The position numbers and the translations under genes are program-made. Below the pieces are notes generated by a model that did not search any database, was not told the DNA's origin, and worked only from the letters and a program-made list of their open reading frames with translations. A stretch of DNA of 16,609 bases, taken from positions 1 through 16,609 of the forward strand of contig CAZVFX010000144.1 of assembly GCA_964626565.1 (NCBI GenBank), read 5' to 3'. Source of the DNA: CAZVFX01 sp964626565 (lineage in GTDB: Bacteria; Myxococcota_A; UBA9042; CAIXZC01). Below, in pieces: positions 6,074 to 13,622 of the stretch (within the stretch, counting starts at the first letter, position 1; each line of letters starts with the position of its first letter).

Positions 6074-6190
6074 TTAAGCACTTTTTTTATTTTTTGGTAT
6101 GTTTATACCCCTTTTCTCTTTTGATAGGTTAAATCGTGCTATATCTCTCCATTCTTTAACTGATTTTATGTCCATTATCCTAGTCCACAT
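6074..6190 (-). CDS. Small basic protein of unknown function (38 aa)
   Basis: The short product includes the stretch DIKSVKEWRDIARFNLSK and a basic end (PKNKKSA), with no membrane segment. It begins two bases after the stop of the upstream 43-aa gene (TAAaATG) and precedes the helicase gene by about 43 bases. No good ribosome binding site is visible for the first ATG; an internal ATG at 6175 is possible. It is supported mainly by position inside a gapless operon. Confidence 0.45.
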   Translation of the reverse strand: MWTRIMDIKSVKEWRDIARFNLSKEKRGINIPKNKKSA

Positions 6191-6191
6191 T

Positions 6192-6323
6192 TTAAATCCA
6201 TTTTATTTTAAAAATATCAAGATGAGGTGCATCCATTACTTTGATTCCATCTTTAACATCATTTAATCTTAGTCTTTCATCAATAAAACTTTTTAGTGTT
6301 TGATCTGTTTTTTCTTGTATCAT
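6192..6323 (-). CDS. Small protein of unknown function (43 aa)
   Basis: MIQEKTDQTLKSFIDERLRL starts with a helix, followed by a mixed segment (KDGIKVMDAPHLDIFKIK). AAGGAGGA lies about eight bases upstream, inside the 3' end of the ribbon-helix-helix gene, and the two genes are separated by two bases. It is soluble with no cysteine. It probably belongs to the same transcript as the upstream regulator and the downstream helicase. No family is recognised. Confidence 0.6.
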   Translation of the reverse strand: MIQEKTDQTLKSFIDERLRLNDVKDGIKVMDAPHLDIFKIKWI

Positions 6324-6325
6324 TT

Positions 6326-6457
6326 TTATAATTCCTCCTTTAAATAATCTTTTATAACATTAACAACTGCTTCATTCATGGTAATTGATTTAGGAGTTCT
6401 TTTTTTAAATTCAACCCATAATTTTTTTTCAATATCCAATATTAATACTTTAGCCAT
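6326..6457 (-). CDS. Ribbon-helix-helix (Arc/CopG-type) DNA-binding protein (43 aa)
   Basis: The product has an N-terminal beta strand (AKVLILDIEKK), helix 1 (LWVEFKKRTP), a turn (KSIT) and helix 2 (MNEAVVNVIKDYLKEE). That order and size match a minimal ribbon-helix-helix dimer such as CopG or Arc, which binds short tandem palindromes with its strand. It has no ribosome binding site, but TTTATATAAA (6481-6490) lies about 28 bases before the ATG, so the message is probably leaderless. It is the first gene of the replication operon and faces the 853-aa gene, with tandem GTTAAC sites between them as candidate operators. Confidence 0.72.
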   Translation of the reverse strand: MAKVLILDIEKKLWVEFKKRTPKSITMNEAVVNVIKDYLKEEL

Positions 6458-6480
6458 TTTATTAATAATTTATTAATAGT

Positions 6481-6490
6481 TTTATATAAA
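6481..6490 (-). promoter_or_regulatory. TATA box of the replication operon
   Basis: TTTATATAAA is centred about 28 bases upstream of the ATG at 6457. In archaea this distance puts the transcription start at or next to the start codon, giving a leaderless message, which agrees with the missing ribosome binding site. Confidence 0.55.
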
Positions 6491-6510
6491 TATTTGTATT
6501 TTTAAAAGTA

Positions 6511-6526
6511 TATAGTATATACTATA
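6511..6526. promoter_or_regulatory. 16-bp palindrome in the divergent promoter
   Basis: TATAGTATATACTATA is a perfect 16-bp palindrome roughly midway between the two divergent genes. It may be an operator, or a TATA element read in either direction. A related GTATAGTATA string precedes the helicase start near 6030-6040. Confidence 0.45.
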
Positions 6527-6548
6527 CATTAGAAATTATTAAATAGGG

Positions 6549-6568
6549 TTGTTAACAATAGTTAACTA
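6549..6568. promoter_or_regulatory. Tandem 10-bp palindromes, candidate ribbon-helix-helix operator
   Basis: TTGTTAACAA (6549-6558) and TAGTTAACTA (6559-6568) are adjacent perfect 10-bp palindromes sharing the GTTAAC core, spaced exactly 10 bp (one helical turn). They end at the A of the 853-aa gene's ATG. A TTATTAAATA box lies at 6537-6546. Side-by-side half-turn symmetric sites are what ribbon-helix-helix dimers bind cooperatively; here they would cover the transcription start. Confidence 0.55.
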
Positions 6569-9129
6569 TGGCCAGAAATGATAATAGTGATAATTCTAAT
6601 TCTAATAGTGGGATGACTGATTCCAAAAGAGATTATTTAATAGCAGTAGGTAAGGCAAGAAGGGCAGCAAAAAGATATAGAGCTGAATCTGAAGCATTTA
6701 AAAGAGGAGTAGAAACATATAAAGGATCGCTAGAAAAATACAAAGTAAGAAAGGGAGAATATGTAAAAGAATATACCCCTTGGTTTAAAACTAAAGCAAG
6801 AGCAGGTATAAAAGGAACAGGATTAGCTTTTGTGGGTAAAAGACCAGTAGCACCTAGAACTTTAAAGAAAAAGAAAGCAGAGTATGTTGGAGAAACTAAA
6901 GAATTATCTACCAAACAAACAGAACTAAAAGGAACACAAGTAAAATTAAAAGCACAACAACAAAAAGTTTCATCTATGTATGAAACAGCAAAAAAATTAG
7001 CTGAAGAAGTTCCAAAAGGTTATATGGTAAAAACAAAAGGAGGAGAAGGTTATGATAATGTAACTTACACTACTGCACTTGGTTTTAAATATTTAGTAAA
7101 AGATGGAGAATTAACTGGAGTAGAAGATCCATTTAAACAAGAATCAAGAATAGCAACTCCTACTGATATTATTGCTTTCAAAGGAGAACAATATAAAGAA
7201 AAGTTATATGAACAACAGTTGGAGGATTCTAGAACTTGGAAAGCAGATATACCTGATTTTACAACTTGGCAAAAAATTAAATTTGAAGCAGGGGCAACAT
7301 TAAGTAGAGAAACTCCTGAATTGTATCATGGTGTAAAAAATATTCCTAGTGGTTGGAGAGAAACTGAAAGAACTGCTAGTGGATTTGTAAAAAAAGTAAC
7401 TCCTGAACATTTTGTGGCAGAACCATTAAGAGAAACATTACCAGGTAGATTTTTTGAGGGTGCTTATGAAGGTTTAAGGGAAAAACCACTTACAACAGCA
7501 GTAACTTATGGGGCATTTAAATTAGCTTTACCAATTTTATCAGGTGCATCCAGAGTATTATCTACTACTAGAGCAGGTGCAGTAGTTGAACAAACAATAG
7601 GTTTAGGAATGGGTGTTACCTATGCTGCCAATATAGGTAGTAGGATGTATAAGGCAGGAGATCCCATAAGAGAATTGGGAAAAATATCATCTACCGAAAT
7701 ATTACCTATGGGTTTAGCATTTAAATCTTCAAAATATGATCCTGAAATTATAGGAATAACTAAAACATATAAAGTTGGACAACCTCAATATAAGGCATTT
7801 AAAGATATTAAAGTTATGCCTAAAGGATTAAGGCAAGTTCCAATAGTGGAAGAAAGATTATTACATTTAGGACCATTTACAAAACAATTATCTCCTAGAG
7901 CAACATGGTTTGAACCCATATTAAGAGGAAAAACATTTCCTTTGAAAAGTGGACAGATTGGTTTTAGAGGAACTATGAAATTAAAACAAATGCCAGGACA
8001 AGCACAAGGTATTAAACCAATTAAAGGATTAAAAAGGCAAATAGTAATAGAAAAGGTAACAGGAAAAGCTAAACCAGTTCCAGGTAAAAAAGATATGTTT
8101 GAAATAAGCACAGTTTCAGTAACTCAAAGAGGAGGATTACCAACTACTAAAGGAACTCTTTCTAAATCATATTTAACAAAAAGAAAACCTAGTTTATTAG
8201 AATCAAGAAAATTAAGATTAAAAGTAAGGAGAGGAGAACCAATAAAGGAAACAGTAGAATTTGATGTATTACAAAATATTCAAAATATAAGATTAAGAAA
8301 AGGAACTAAAGGAACAGTTTGGGAAAATGTATTTGACTATAAAGGAAAGGTTGGTAAACCTAGATTAAAACAAACAAGAATAGAAGTTCAAAAGAAAGGA
8401 ATAAAAGATTTAGATATGCCTAAAGTTCAGATGAAAGATTTTAAAACTAAACCTAAAGTAGAATTAGAGTCTAAAATTACTAAACCTGAACCAATTAAAA
8501 AAGTAAAACCAAAAATAGAAACAGATCAAGTAGTAACAACATATAAATCAACTTATACAGAACAAGTTCCACAAGAAGCATATACAGAAGTATTAAGTGG
8601 ATTTGCAGAACAAAAACTACAAATGTATGCTGGGCAAATGAAACCTACATTACAACCTACTCAAACAACAATAAAACCTATTATAGTAACTAAAACTCCT
8701 ACAAGAGTATCAACAATAGAAAAAACTGGTTTAAAAGTAAAATCTCAACTAAAATCTAAACAAGTAGAAAGAGTAGTTCCTACAATCTCTCCCAAGGTAG
8801 GAACTACTCTTAAAATTGGTTTAAAAGAAAGAACAGGATTAAGAACACCTACTAAAACAAAATCAACTACTAAAACTTTTCCAGGTATGGTAATAAAACC
8901 AACTAGAATAAAGATCCCTGAACCTAAACCTCCTAAACCTAAACCTCCTAAACCATTTAAATTTGGAAAACAAAAGAGAATAAAAAAGAAAAAAGTAAAA
9001 TCAAAATCAAGAATATCAAGAATGGCAAAATATAAACCATCTTTGATAGGATTAACAATGCCAGAAGTTACAGGTATAAAACCTAAAAAACTTACTGGTA
9101 TAGAAGTAAGGAGAGTGTTTAAAAAATGA
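6568..9129 (+). CDS. Large basic virion-associated protein of unknown family (853 aa)
   Basis: This is the longest gene and the first of the plus-strand block. The N-terminus is Asn/Ser-rich (residues 3-18), then a strongly basic helical or coiled-coil region runs to about 145. A mixed globular part follows (150-310), then moderately hydrophobic stretches at about 310-355. The long C-terminal half is Lys/Thr/Pro-rich with a repeated KPPKPKPPKP run near 790 and a KKKK cluster near 810. There is no signal peptide. Its charge suits contact with DNA or a role as an internal scaffold or matrix protein. There is no ribosome binding site and an AT-rich box lies about 27 bases upstream, so translation may be leaderless. 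It ends in an ATGA overlap. Confidence 0.75.
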   Translation: MARNDNSDNSNSNSGMTDSKRDYLIAVGKARRAAKRYRAESEAFKRGVETYKGSLEKYKVRKGEYVKEYTPWFKTKARAGIKGTGLAFVGKRPVAPRTLKKKKAEYVGETKELSTKQTELKGTQVKLKAQQQKVSSMYETAKKLAEEVPKGYMVKTKGGEGYDNVTYTTALGFKYLVKDGELTGVEDPFKQESRIATPTDIIAFKGEQYKEKLYEQQLEDSRTWKADIPDFTTWQKIKFEAGATLSRETPELYHGVKNIPSGWRETERTASGFVKKVTPEHFVAEPLRETLPGRFFEGAYEGLREKPLTTAVTYGAFKLALPILSGASRVLSTTRAGAVVEQTIGLGMGVTYAANIGSRMYKAGDPIRELGKISSTEILPMGLAFKSSKYDPEIIGITKTYKVGQPQYKAFKDIKVMPKGLRQVPIVEERLLHLGPFTKQLSPRATWFEPILRGKTFPLKSGQIGFRGTMKLKQMPGQAQGIKPIKGLKRQIVIEKVTGKAKPVPGKKDMFEISTVSVTQRGGLPTTKGTLSKSYLTKRKPSLLESRKLRLKVRRGEPIKETVEFDVLQNIQNIRLRKGTKGTVWENVFDYKGKVGKPRLKQTRIEVQKKGIKDLDMPKVQMKDFKTKPKVELESKITKPEPIKKVKPKIETDQVVTTYKSTYTEQVPQEAYTEVLSGFAEQKLQMYAGQMKPTLQPTQTTIKPIIVTKTPTRVSTIEKTGLKVKSQLKSKQVERVVPTISPKVGTTLKIGLKERTGLRTPTKTKSTTKTFPGMVIKPTRIKIPEPKPPKPKPPKPFKFGKQKRIKKKKVKSKSRISRMAKYKPSLIGLTMPEVTGIKPKKLTGIEVRRVFKK

Positions 9130-9647
9130 GAGAATATGAAAATGAATATAGTAATTATGTTCCTACACAAGAAGAATCAAATGCAGTTCATGAAGTAATA
9201 TTAGATGTTTCTTTTATTATAGATGAGTTGATGCACACATTAAGAGGACAAATTGTTGATACAGTTACAAATACCATAGTTTCACAAGGAGAACCTTTAG
9301 TTAATGAGAAAGCTATTTCATGGATAGTTGGGAGATTTGTGCCTTATACTTCAAAGATTTTTAGTTTATCAGTATTAGAAGAAAGAGAGATAAAAGAAAT
9401 TATATATGAGTTTGAATCTGCAATAATTACAGGTTTAATTCATACAGAAGATTTAGGAATTAAAAAAGAAAATAAAGATTATGTAAAAGATTTATTAGTT
9501 CACACACTAGTAGCAACAATATACAAAGCTAAGGCAGGAGAAACATTAAAGAAATTATTGGAACAACATCATGTTTCTGAAACAACTGTAAGGCAAGAGA
9601 ATGAAAGGAAAGGTTTCTGGAATAGGCAGAAGGAGGTAAGTGTTTAA
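9126..9647 (+). CDS. Helical soluble protein of unknown function (173 aa)
   Basis: The product is acidic at the N-terminus and mostly helical, with segments such as EVILDVSFIIDELMHTLRGQ and REIKEIIYEFESAIITGLI, and ends in a basic tail (ENERKGFWNRQKEVSV). It has no signal peptide or definite membrane helix. The start overlaps the stop of the 853-aa gene (ATGA), so the two are translationally coupled and perhaps interact. The 3' end contains the AGGAGG used by the next gene. No family is recognised. Confidence 0.7.
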   Translation: MREYENEYSNYVPTQEESNAVHEVILDVSFIIDELMHTLRGQIVDTVTNTIVSQGEPLVNEKAISWIVGRFVPYTSKIFSLSVLEEREIKEIIYEFESAIITGLIHTEDLGIKKENKDYVKDLLVHTLVATIYKAKAGETLKKLLEQHHVSETTVRQENERKGFWNRQKEVSV

Positions 9648-9648
9648 A

Positions 9649-9984
9649 ATGTGGGAAGTAGCATTAGCATTAACATTTGTTGGAACAGCATTTGCTTTAT
9701 TTTATATGGGAACAAGTTTAGATAAGGATCATTATCCTTTGAAACTTTTATTTATGTTTATTGGTATATTCTTTTTGTTATCCAATTTAGGAATGGCAGA
9801 GAATATTATTAATGCCAACAATGAAACAATTAGTTCAGATATTGTATCATCTTTAACTGCTACTACTCATGGAACTTATAACTCTATGATTTGGGTAACA
9901 GTATTTATCTTGATGTATTTCTTACTTTACTTCTTTGCAAATGTGGCAAGGAATATAAAGGGAGGTAAGAAAAATGCCAACTAA
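9649..9984 (+). CDS. Three-span membrane protein, paralogue of the surface-protein anchor (111 aa)
   Basis: Hydrophobic helices lie at about residues 3-21, 29-46 and 78-99. Between the first two is the motif LDKDHYPLKLLFM (24-36), which recurs almost unchanged near the end of the 508-aa surface protein as LDDDHIPLKVLFM in the same helix context. I chose the ATG at 9649. A GTG at 9640, three bases after AGGAGG, is an alternative adding three residues. The protein is probably in the virion or host membrane and may assemble with the surface protein through the shared module. The next gene overlaps by 11 bases. Confidence 0.72.
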   Translation: MWEVALALTFVGTAFALFYMGTSLDKDHYPLKLLFMFIGIFFLLSNLGMAENIINANNETISSDIVSSLTATTHGTYNSMIWVTVFILMYFLLYFFANVARNIKGGKKNAN

Positions 9985-10135
9985 AACAAGATTGATAAGA
10001 GTTGATGAAGATTTAGCTTTAGAGTTAAAAAAAGCATCTGATAAAACTGGAAGAAGCCAGAGGGCAATTTCAAAAGAAATATCTTTATTAATTAAAGGTG
10101 AAAAACCTAAAATAGAATGGAGGTTTAAAGTATGA
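9974..10135 (+). CDS. Second ribbon-helix-helix regulator (53 aa)
   Basis: The order strand-helix-turn-helix is clear: TRLIRVDEDLALELKKASDK, then TGRSQRAISKEISLLIKG. The TRxIRVDEDL strand and the GRSQRAISKEI helix are close to the CopG/RHH consensus. GGAGG lies about eight bases upstream at 9961-9965, inside the previous gene. It overlaps that gene by 11 bases and makes an ATGA overlap with the next. Being placed among structural genes, it may feed back on the plus-strand promoter as virion proteins accumulate. That role is inferred. Confidence 0.75.
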   Translation: MPTKTRLIRVDEDLALELKKASDKTGRSQRAISKEISLLIKGEKPKIEWRFKV

Positions 10136-10623
10136 ATAGAAAAGGTTCGGGAATGGATGTAATATATATTCTTTCTTTCCTATTTATATTTGCGATTATA
10201 ACAGTTGTTGCTTTTACCTTTTATTCTAGTTATACTGATTCTATTTCAGGTAATGAACATTTTAATAATACAGTTAATGATCAAGTAGAAGAACAGGCAT
10301 TATCTACTTTACATGCTTGGGATTATTTATTTGTGTTTATACTTATAGGTTTAACAATTACAACTTTAATAGGTGGGTTTATGTTGAGAACGCACCCTGC
10401 ATTTTTCTGGGTAAGTTTATTATTATTGATTATAGCAATAATATTAGGTGCAATACTAGGAAATATATTTGGAGAAGTAGCATCTACTCCTTCTTTTAGT
10501 AGTGCAGCAGGAGAATTAAATGTTATACCATTTTTTATGAATCATTTACCACTTATGATATTATTAATTGGAGGTGTTATCTTGGTTATATTATATGCTA
10601 AAAACAAGATGATGGAATATTAA
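10132..10623 (+). CDS. Four-span membrane protein (163 aa)
   Basis: Hydrophobic helices are at about residues 10-31, 64-84, 91-113 and 137-155. A polar loop (32-62) with an NNT glycosylation-type site comes after the first, and FFMNHLPLMIL lies before the last. It has no enzyme motif. It starts in an ATGA overlap with the ribbon-helix-helix gene, with TGGAGGT about eight bases upstream, and ends in a TAATG overlap with the adhesin gene. A minor virion membrane protein or assembly scaffold is likely; the family is not recognised. Confidence 0.7.
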   Translation: MNRKGSGMDVIYILSFLFIFAIITVVAFTFYSSYTDSISGNEHFNNTVNDQVEEQALSTLHAWDYLFVFILIGLTITTLIGGFMLRTHPAFFWVSLLLLIIAIILGAILGNIFGEVASTPSFSSAAGELNVIPFFMNHLPLMILLIGGVILVILYAKNKMMEY

Positions 10624-12725
10624 TGAAAACTAAAATATTATTTGTATTGATAGGAATGCTTTTATTTAGTAGTTTTGTATTAGCAGTAGCACCAACAATA
10701 CCTTCAACATTAAGTCCAGATAATAATTCAGTATGGTTTAATGATCCTACTCTAACCTGTTCAGGTTCAACAGATGCAGACGGAGATGATATTAATTATA
10801 GTTTTCACGGAGGAAATATAGGTTTAACTGGCTTTAGTTTTTCTGTAAGTAGTGATGGGAGGGGATTAACAACTGACGGAACATATTTATATTTAAATGA
10901 TCTTAATGATAATAAAGTATATGTATATGATTATGAGGGTAATTCTATTAGAAATTTTAACACCTATTCAGATACAAGAGGTATAACTACTTATGGAGAT
11001 GATTTATATGTTGTGGATTTAAATAATGATAGAGTTTATAATTATAATAAAACAGGAACAGAAAATAGTTCTAAAAATTTTGATTTAGTTAATCCCAGTA
11101 ATGACCATCCATCAGGTATAACAACAGATGGTAATTATTTTTATGTTGTAGATTATTCAGATGATAAGGTATATACTTATTATTTTAATGGAACTTCAAC
11201 AGGACAAAGTTGGAATTTATATAATGTAAATACTAATCCTGGAGGTATTACTACAAATGGGGAATATATATTAATTACTGATACTGGGGATGATTATGTA
11301 TATAAATATGAAATGGATGGAACTTTTATTGATTATAATCCTATAAGTCTTCCAGGTTCTCCAACACCAGAGGGAATTGCAATTTATGGATATTATTTTT
11401 GGATTCCTGATAGAACTTCTAATAAAATTTACCAATATTATACTCATCAATTATTACAAAATTCTTTATTAACAACTTATGATTGGGATGATATAGATGT
11501 GGGTTTAAATCATTGGTATTGTCGTGCCTGTGATAATAATTCGGATTGTTCTAACTTTACAGAAACAAGAGGTTTATACAAAATGAACTTTACTAATTGT
11601 TCAAGTGGTAATTTTGCTTTGAATTTCACAGGAAAGGATGAAGAAACTGGAAATGATTTAGATGATATAGATTTTGATGCAGCATTTACTTTAGAATCTG
11701 CATGGGATGCCTTGTTATACAATTTTGGTTTATCTGGAGATAATAATTATAGTTTATGTTTAGATCCTGCTGGAATAGATGTTAATTTAACTGGTTTTGT
11801 AGAGTATGATTCTACTAATAGTTCTTATAGTTTCCCTAGACAATATTATTTTTATGATGCCATAATAAATGGAGATTCTACTACATCTATTGATTTATTC
11901 CAACTAGATGATGAGTTTGCTTCTCCTATAACTTTTACAGCTATAAGGGGTGCTTCAACTATTGAAGATGTTATTATTCATGTTCAAAGATATGATCCAG
12001 GAACAGGAATATATACTTTATCTGCAATGGGAGAAACTAACAACAATGGACAAGATATTATTTATTTAAGGATGACAGATGCATGGTATAGAATATTGGC
12101 GTATGAGGATGGAGTATTAGTTTTTACAGGAGATCCTGAACATATATTAGATTCTACTTATACTATTCAATTAACAGGTGGAATGGATGGAATGAGTGAT
12201 TATTGGGATAATTGGAACTCTTTAGATTCAATTAATTATAATTTAAATTGGAATGAATCAGGAAATAACTATATTTCTTTAACTGCTGATGATGGTTCAG
12301 GAGTATCAACTGCTATGTGTTTAAAGGTTGAAAAATGGAGTATGCTAGAGGGTATGGAAGAACTTTATTATAATTGTGAGAGTAGTGCTTCAGTAACTAT
12401 GAGTTATGAGATAACTGATTTTGATGCCTTTTATAATGCAAAATTTATAGCTTACTTTGATGGTGGTTGGAGATTATTAGATACTGAAGAAGTAAGTTTA
12501 TCTAGTAATTTAAGTAATTTAATAGGAAAGGATGGTATTATATATGCACTTTTATTAATAGGTATATTGGCATTTATAGGATTATGGAATCCAGTTGCAG
12601 CAGTAATACTTACAATGTTTGGTTTAATAGTAGCATTTATGATTGGTTTGATAAGTGTTCCATGGGTAGCACTAATTGGAATATTAATAGCAGGAGGTAT
12701 TATCTTATTTAAGATTAGAGAATAA
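10623..12725 (+). CDS. Secreted beta-propeller adhesin with C-terminal membrane anchor (700 aa)
   Basis: A signal peptide (residues 1-22, ending VLA) is followed by an Ig-like stretch (TIPSTLSPDNNSVWF). About five NHL/YncE-like propeller blades follow at residues 75-275, recognisable by repeated GITTxGxYxYxxDxxxDxVYxY strings. A cysteine-containing segment near 297-325 and a long beta-rich part come next, then three membrane helices at about 636-652, 655-673 and 678-696. There are many N-glycosylation-type sites. It is a good candidate for the receptor-binding spike of a virion. Propeller folds commonly bind glycans or proteins. Coupled translation at both ends fits a structural operon. Confidence 0.8.
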   Translation: MKTKILFVLIGMLLFSSFVLAVAPTIPSTLSPDNNSVWFNDPTLTCSGSTDADGDDINYSFHGGNIGLTGFSFSVSSDGRGLTTDGTYLYLNDLNDNKVYVYDYEGNSIRNFNTYSDTRGITTYGDDLYVVDLNNDRVYNYNKTGTENSSKNFDLVNPSNDHPSGITTDGNYFYVVDYSDDKVYTYYFNGTSTGQSWNLYNVNTNPGGITTNGEYILITDTGDDYVYKYEMDGTFIDYNPISLPGSPTPEGIAIYGYYFWIPDRTSNKIYQYYTHQLLQNSLLTTYDWDDIDVGLNHWYCRACDNNSDCSNFTETRGLYKMNFTNCSSGNFALNFTGKDEETGNDLDDIDFDAAFTLESAWDALLYNFGLSGDNNYSLCLDPAGIDVNLTGFVEYDSTNSSYSFPRQYYFYDAIINGDSTTSIDLFQLDDEFASPITFTAIRGASTIEDVIIHVQRYDPGTGIYTLSAMGETNNNGQDIIYLRMTDAWYRILAYEDGVLVFTGDPEHILDSTYTIQLTGGMDGMSDYWDNWNSLDSINYNLNWNESGNNYISLTADDGSGVSTAMCLKVEKWSMLEGMEELYYNCESSASVTMSYEITDFDAFYNAKFIAYFDGGWRLLDTEEVSLSSNLSNLIGKDGIIYALLLIGILAFIGLWNPVAAVILTMFGLIVAFMIGLISVPWVALIGILIAGGIILFKIRE

Positions 12726-13153
12726 TGGGTAAGGTATCAACATTAATAACAACATTAATATTAGTAGCTTTAGTTTTTACTGGATTTACAACCTTTTTAG
12801 GAGGTTTACAATCTGAATATGATTTTAATGTTTCAGATAAATATGAAGATACTTATGATGCTTTAGATGTTACTATTTTAGATGCAGATGGTATGGATTT
12901 TGGAGATATGGCAGATGCTACTTCTAATTTTGAAGAAGGGAATAGATGGTTTAGTTTCTTTGATACAATATGGAAGAATATTGCAGGAACATTTAGTATA
13001 ATTAGTAATACAGGAGATATAGCAAAAAACATGATAGAGGAAGGAGGTGAGAGTTTAGGTATGCCAGATTGGGTTATGAATGCAGTTGTTGCCTTAATAA
13101 CAATATTAATAATATTATTAATAGCTGGTTTAATATCTAACAGAAACTTATAA
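12725..13153 (+). CDS. Two-span membrane protein (142 aa)
   Basis: An N-terminal hydrophobic helix (residues 7-27, TLITTLILVALVFTGFTTFL) could be an uncleaved signal anchor or resemble a class III pilin-like leader. An acidic, probably exposed domain follows (30-110), then a second helix (about 117-137) and a short basic end (SNRNL). It starts in a TAATG overlap with the adhesin gene and ends one base before the next gene. It is probably a minor virion or assembly protein. No family is recognised. Confidence 0.68.
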   Translation: MGKVSTLITTLILVALVFTGFTTFLGGLQSEYDFNVSDKYEDTYDALDVTILDADGMDFGDMADATSNFEEGNRWFSFFDTIWKNIAGTFSIISNTGDIAKNMIEEGGESLGMPDWVMNAVVALITILIILLIAGLISNRNL

Positions 13154-13154
13154 A

Positions 13155-13451
13155 ATGACACTAGATACGCCAACAAATTTATCAAGGCCTTATGAACTAT
13201 TTCAATATGCTCATAATGTAACAGAAGGATATTTAGGAACGGTAATAGTTTTAGCAACCTTTATGATTGCCTTTATTGCATTAAAACAATATAGACCTAG
13301 TGCTGCTTTTGCAGCTAGTTCTTTCATAACTACAACTATTGCAATGCTATTAAGATCAATTAGTATGTTAAATGATACAGTATTATTTGCCTGTATATTT
13401 ATAACAATCGGATCACTCGCTTTATTACTTTTGGAGGGAAAATGGAATTAG
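13155..13451 (+). CDS. Three-span membrane protein (98 aa)
   Basis: Hydrophobic helices are at about residues 25-43, 48-66 and 74-93, joined by short loops (KQYRPS; RSISMLND). The N-terminus is polar. It begins one base after the previous stop, without a clear ribosome binding site, so it is probably coupled. The 3' end carries GGAGGG, which could serve the 31-aa ORF that follows. It is one of four small membrane proteins in the structural block; the function is unknown. Confidence 0.68.
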   Translation: MTLDTPTNLSRPYELFQYAHNVTEGYLGTVIVLATFMIAFIALKQYRPSAAFAASSFITTTIAMLLRSISMLNDTVLFACIFITIGSLALLLLEGKWN

Positions 13452-13537
13452 GAGAATCCTTTATAAAACAAAAGGCAATCCATCCCTATAAAACAACAAA
13501 AAAGGTAGGGTTAAATAATGAAATTTTTAAAGCATGA
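13442..13537 (+). CDS. Possible small peptide (31 aa)
   Basis: The ORF begins MELGESFIKQKAIHPYKTTK and ends in an ATGA overlap with the 508-aa surface protein. GGAGGG lies only three to four bases before the ATG, closer than usual. It overlaps the previous gene by ten bases. Composition is unremarkable and there is no motif. It competes with a cysteine-rich ORF at 13518-13622, and either could deliver ribosomes to the 508-aa start. Low confidence. Confidence 0.35.
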   Translation: MELGESFIKQKAIHPYKTTKKVGLNNEIFKA

Positions 13538-13622
13538 TGAAAAAGATAATTTCAAACATAATAAGTGTGAATTTTGTGGTTATTGTATTGATTGTGATGA
13601 TTGCACTTGTAGGGAATGTTAA
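13518..13622 (+). CDS. Possible overlapping cysteine-rich mini-protein (34 aa)
   Basis: MKFLKHDEKDNFKHNKCEFC continues with GYCIDCDDCTCREC: eight cysteines in 18 residues in CxxC and CxC spacing, a metal-binding pattern. GGTAGGG lies seven bases upstream, a better ribosome binding site than that of the 508-aa gene. It overlaps that gene's signal-peptide codons in another frame. The caveat is that GTx/ATT/TTG codons of a hydrophobic helix naturally give TGT/TTG in a shifted frame, so chance is possible. Confidence 0.4.
   Translation: MKFLKHDEKDNFKHNKCEFCGYCIDCDDCTCREC

Noticed and set aside
6633..6914. Minus-strand ORFs opposite the 853-aa gene (also 7785-8111 and 8745-9170)
   Set aside because: They are shadows of an AT-rich, lysine-rich gene. 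They are hydrophobic by reverse complement and lack ribosome binding sites.
10317..10499. Out-of-frame 60-codon plus-strand ORF inside the four-span membrane protein gene
   Set aside because: It has no ribosome binding site and lies fully inside a well-supported gene.
11510..11722. Minus-strand ORFs over the adhesin and the 142-aa gene (also 12853-13257)
   Set aside because: They are antisense to genes with signal peptides and coupled starts, with no independent support.
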